8,876 nucleotides of DNA. Source: Chloroflexota bacterium. GTDB lineage: Bacteria > Chloroflexota > Dormibacteria > Dormibacterales > Dormibacteraceae. The translations under genes were made by a program, and so were the position numbers. The notes below the pieces were generated by a model. That model was not told the origin of the DNA. It searched no databases and worked only from the letters and a program-made list of their open reading frames with translations. The DNA lies in NCBI GenBank assembly GCA_005880175.1, contig VBJR01000046.1, forward strand, positions 22,264 through 31,139, in the 5' to 3' direction. Below are positions 6,834-8,876 of the stretch, piece by piece (position 1 is the stretch's first letter; the number at the start of each line of letters is the position of its first letter).

Positions 6834-7787
6834 GAGAAGTACTGGCGGATGAGCGGCCGGATCGCGGTCCAGTCGGCGATCAGGACGTCGGCCCCGTCCA
6901 CGACCGCGTCCGAGGTGTAGGGCGGGACGAGGACGAGCTGCTGGATCTGGGAGGGGTCGTTGACCTGGCTGGCCAGCGAGAGCAGGGACCGGATGCGGCC
7001 GATGTCGGCCAGGTTGATGCTGGTCTTGAACTCGCCGTTGAACGAGCCCAGGACGCCGGGCAGGTCGAGCGGGTTGACGGACCTGGCCTTGGCCTTGAGC
7101 GCGAGCAGGACCTGCTGCTGCCGCTGGGAGCGGCCGAAGTCCTCCTGGATGTCGCCGTGCCGGGAGCGGACGTACTCCATCGCGTGGAGGCCGTCCAGGT
7201 GCTGGGGGCCGGGCAGGACGAGGACGCGCTTGTAGGAGTAGGGGTCGGCGTTCTCGAGGTCGGCGGGGTAGAAGTCGTCCAGGACGGGGTTGGTGGTGGT
7301 GACGTCCACGCCGCCGACGTAGTCGATCAGCTTGACGAGGCCGCGCAGGCCCACCCAGACCCAGTCGTCCACGTGGACGCCGAAGTTCCGCTCGACCGTG
7401 GTCACGGCGTCGGCGGCCCCGCCGTAGCTGTAGGCCGCGTCGATCTTGGCCTCGCCGCCCGAGGAGAGGGGCACGAGGAGGTAGCCGGTCGGGCGCGAAC
7501 TTGGAGTCGTCGTCGGAGCCGAGGAGGAGCACGGTGAAGGGGGCGCCGGCCGGCGCGGGGGTGGTGGTCGTGGTCGCGTCGGGGCTGGGCCCGGCCCGAG
7601 CCCCGGAGCGGCCCTGGGTTCCCTGGCCGGTCTGGGCGTAGGCGACGAGGGCGGCGGGAAGGAAGTAGGCGAAGGCCCCGGACAGGCCGGAGACGAAGAG
7701 CCCGGCGAGAAGCAGCGCGAGAGCGCCCCGCCAGCCCATCCTCCCCTGAGAGCGGCGAGACCTCCGGCGTACGGATCGGGGTGCCAC
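6830..7787 (-). pseudogene. LytR-CpsA-Psr (LCP) family protein, disrupted by internal deletion and frameshift
   Basis: LCP enzymes transfer undecaprenyl-linked glycopolymers onto the cell wall. The 5' part (GTG 7787 to about 7485, 101 codons) encodes an Arg-rich N-terminus, a signal-anchor helix (about 20-50), a Ser/Thr/Pro linker and the first LCP strand FTVLLLGSDDDSKFAPDR. The rest (about 7483-6830) continues in a different frame with YLLVPLSSGGEAKIDAAYSYGG, then GLVKLIDYVGGVDV, MEYVRSRHGD and FGRSQRQQQ, all classical LCP positions including the phosphate-binding arginines. Between them the conserved strand and the motif normally reading roughly 'DTMMLV..DP......SIPRD' (about 20-30 residues) is missing, and the frame shifts by one base. 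A plain sequencing indel would not remove the motif, so the gene is either truly broken or misassembled. ATG 7739 is an alternative start. The following propeller gene overlaps its stop. Confidence 0.8.
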
Positions 7788-7801
7788 GTTGCCTTAACCT
7801 G

Positions 7802-7830
7802 ATCTTAGCCGCCATTTCTCAACGCTTCCT
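7802..7830 (-). promoter_or_regulatory. Weak candidate promoter for the leftward LCP operon
   Basis: On the minus strand TAAGAT (7807-7802) resembles a -10 box and AGGAAG (7830-7825) lies 17 bp upstream as a poor -35. The region is AT-richer than the coding DNA and directly precedes AAGG and GTG 7787. The motif match is modest. Confidence 0.25.
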
Positions 7831-7851
7831 GAGAGCCGACCGAGGGGTACC

Positions 7852-7881
7852 TGGAACGGGGAGCGGCGGTCCCGATATGAT
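7852..7881 (+). promoter_or_regulatory. Candidate promoter of the tRNA-Glu gene
   Basis: TATGAT (7876-7881) matches the -10 consensus at five of six positions; TGGAAC (7852-7857) is an 18-bp-spaced weak -35. Transcription would begin near 7888, about 38 bases before the tRNA 5' end, which is a normal leader length. The -10 stands out in otherwise GC-rich DNA. Confidence 0.42.
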
Positions 7882-7896
7882 TGGGTGCGCTCGGGC

Positions 7897-7914
7897 GCCC
7901 GCCGCGGGGCGGGC
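7897..7914 (+). other. GC-rich hairpin in the tRNA-Glu leader
   Basis: GCCCGCC (7897-7903) and GGCGGGC (7908-7914) form a perfect 7-bp stem with a 4-nt loop, 11 bases before the mature tRNA. It would fold in the 5' leader of the precursor and could affect RNase P or endonuclease processing. In DNA this rich in G+C such stems are also common by chance. Confidence 0.4.
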
Positions 7915-7919
7915 AGCCG

Positions 7920-8735
7920 CTACGTGGCCCCGTCGTCTAGTGGACTAGGACGCAGCCCTCTCAAGGCTGAGATCGCGGGTTCGAATCCCGCCGGGGCTAC
8001 CAATTCATCGATACTCGAACCACCGCTCTCGTACTTGACTAGGTGGCTCCAGAAGTCCTGGAACTCCGAACGTTTGATCGATCGATCCCCAACCCAGAAT
8101 CCCTTGAAGACATGCTGATTCCAGGCCCGCCGCTCGTGCGGTAGAGCCCGGAGGTAGGCGTCCCGCAACTGGTCGGCGTAGCCGAAGGCCCGGTCGAGCA
8201 TCTGTTCGATGACTTCGGTGTGGGCCTGCGGCGGAGCCTTGGCCTCAAGAGTCCGGACCTCCTCGGCGAGGCGGTCCTGCGCCTCCTTCAGGAGATCCAT
8301 CGGCATAGCTCCGGCCAGGTAGGCGTCGCGCAACCTCCGACGCTCCTCCTCCAGCTCGGCCAGCCGGCGGCGGGCCGCCGCGAACTCGTGCTCGACCTCC
8401 CCGTAGCGCTCGGGGATGCGGCGGGCGGCATCGGACTTGATCTTCTTGCGCAGCCACTGCGGGATCTCGACCCGGAACCAGAGCAGCTCGATCTGCTTCT
8501 CCAGATCCTCAGCCGGTACGTAGACCTCGCGGCAGCCGTTGCGGTGGGTTTGGCGGCCGAGGCAGAAGAAGTAGTGGTAGTAGCCGCCCCGGCCCTTGGA
8601 CACCCCGTCGGAGAGACGGGCGCCGCACGAGGCGCAGAAGAGGCTGCCCCGGAGGTAATGATCCTGGACGCGGTGACGGGAGCCGGCGGCAGCGTGGGCT
8701 TGGTAACTATTCAGGTCCGCGCGTAGGCGGCTGAG
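7920..8735 (-). pseudogene. Large serine recombinase remnant (C-terminal half), overlapping antisense tRNA-Glu
   Basis: Read leftward, this frame encodes the C-terminal part of a large serine recombinase: a pre-ribbon segment AHAAAGSRHRVQDHYLRG, a zinc beta-ribbon with FCASCG (Cys codons 8636-8634 and 8627-8625) and later FFCLGRQTHRNGC, then an Arg/Glu-rich coiled coil ('EFAAARRRLAELEEERRRL' and on), and a C-terminal tail. Homology is clear up to about 8705 and arguable to 8735. Upstream of that there is no recombinase domain and no catalytic resolvase domain in any frame. The first possible start, GTG 8603, would cut off the first cysteine pair, so no intact protein is made. The frame has no stop until TAG 7922-7920 and therefore reads the whole antisense tRNA, giving the tail VAPAGFEPAISAL. 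GC is locally lower (about 53% at 8041-8100), consistent with a transferred origin. Confidence 0.8.
7926..8002 (+). tRNA. tRNA-Glu (anticodon CTC), CCA encoded
   Basis: It folds as a standard cloverleaf. The acceptor stem is GGCCCCG (7926-7932) with CGGGGCT (7992-7998), giving a G-U first pair, and discriminator A7999. The anticodon stem is CAGCC/GGCTG (7953-7957 with 7965-7969). The anticodon loop CTCTCAA carries CTC at 7960-7962, which reads GAG (Glu). The T arm is GCGGG/CCCGC around TTCGAAT. CCA (8000-8002) is encoded. The opposite strand is read through by a serine-recombinase remnant, and the 3' half of the tRNA is the kind of sequence used as an integration target. Confidence 0.97.
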
Positions 8736-8759
8736 CGGGCCGGAGCCAGGGCTTGGCGG

Positions 8760-8876
8760 ATGAGGGTCTGCGGAGAGGTGGGGCGGTTGGTTATGGTGTC
8801 GGGCGCGATGCTCGCCGACCTTGCCGTCACGTCGTCGATCAACGTCACCGAGCGTGAGAGGGAGCTGTTCACGCGG
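8760..8876 (+). CDS. Possible 5' end of an unrecognised gene (runs off right edge)
   Basis: An open frame without stops runs from 8727 to the window end, with ATG codons at 8760, 8793 and 8808. The reading from 8793 gives MVSGAMLADLAVTSSINVTE followed by RERELFTR, which looks like an ordinary soluble N-terminus with high G/C at third positions. The Shine-Dalgarno context is weak (AGGG at 8748-8751 before ATG 8760). The opposite strand has an equally GC3-rich frame ending at TGA 8713-8711, and their third positions coincide, so composition cannot choose between them. The family is not recognised and the gene may belong to the DNA that replaced the recombinase 5' half. Confidence 0.3.
   Translation, partial: MRVCGEVGRLVMVSGAMLADLAVTSSINVTERERELFTR

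Noticed and set aside
7470..7500. Programmed +1 frameshift joining the two halves of the LCP gene
   Set aside because: A shift would join the frames, but a conserved stretch of about 20-30 residues would still be missing, and no clear slippery heptamer or stimulatory structure is seen. A deletion explains both the lost motif and the frame change.
5688..7787. A single 699-residue leftward protein joining the LCP N-terminus to the beta-propeller
   Set aside because: Between about 7484 and 6834 this frame is Arg/Pro-rich nonsense lying over the well-conserved LCP C-terminal sequence in another frame. The propeller has its own start at 6833.
8076..8087. GATC tandem repeat (three units)
   Set aside because: It lies within the recombinase coding frame, is only 12 bp long and shows no wider pattern; probably chance.
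7920..8603. Calling GTG 8603 the start of an intact 227-residue recombinase-like gene
   Set aside because: The conserved zinc-ribbon cysteines and upstream recombinase sequence continue in frame beyond 8603, so this GTG is internal and the gene is 5'-truncated.
1..8876. CRISPR array, retroelement, toxin-antitoxin pair or riboswitch
   Set aside because: I saw no regularly spaced repeats, reverse-transcriptase motifs, small paired toxin/antitoxin genes or recognised riboswitch sequence on either strand.

Overview
The window is a very GC-rich bacterial chromosome segment (roughly 70% or more G+C, strong G/C preference at third codon positions, several GTG starts). Gene content (a molybdenum hydroxylase, a GH4 glycosidase, YdbS/YdbT-type PH-domain membrane proteins, and an LCP protein of the 'GSDDDSKF ... 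GRSQRQQQ' kind) fits a high-GC Gram-positive or monoderm lineage such as Chloroflexota, Dormibacterota or Actinomycetota. This placement is inference, because no phylogenetic marker gene is present.

Layout, left to right. Positions 1-4496 are read rightward: the 3' end of a xanthine dehydrogenase/aldehyde oxidase large subunit (1-956); a 16-bp perfect inverted repeat (956-1020); a GH4 alpha-galactosidase-like gene (1044-2375); and a coupled pair of bacterial PH-domain membrane proteins, a short YdbS-like one (2404-2934) and a long YdbT-like one (2931-4496) overlapping by GTGA. Positions 4515-7787 are read leftward, convergent with the first block. In transcription order they are an LCP-family envelope gene (7787-6830) that carries an internal deletion plus frameshift, a membrane-anchored beta-propeller protein (6833-5688, again a GTGA overlap), a secreted and membrane-anchored four-cysteine protein (5639-5007), and a small unrecognised protein (4922-4515) whose start lies in a possible RNA hairpin.

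The right end (7850-8876) is a mobile-element scar. A rightward tRNA-Glu(CTC) gene with a plausible promoter is overlapped on the opposite strand by the 3' end of a large serine recombinase gene. The recombinase reading frame crosses the entire antisense tRNA before it stops. Its 5' half (catalytic domain and most of the recombinase domain) is absent, so it is a remnant. Its 3' part has visibly lower GC (about 53% over 8041-8100) than the host genes.

Most of the window is ordinary housekeeping and envelope biology. The items most worth a second look are the broken LCP gene inside an apparently intact operon, the LCP/propeller/Cys4 exported module itself, the tRNA-embedded recombinase remnant, the 65-bp palindrome after the first gene, and the possible start-codon-sequestering hairpin at 4922-4967. 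I did not find a clearly new defence, CRISPR or retroelement system. There is no gene-free stretch longer than 300 bases.
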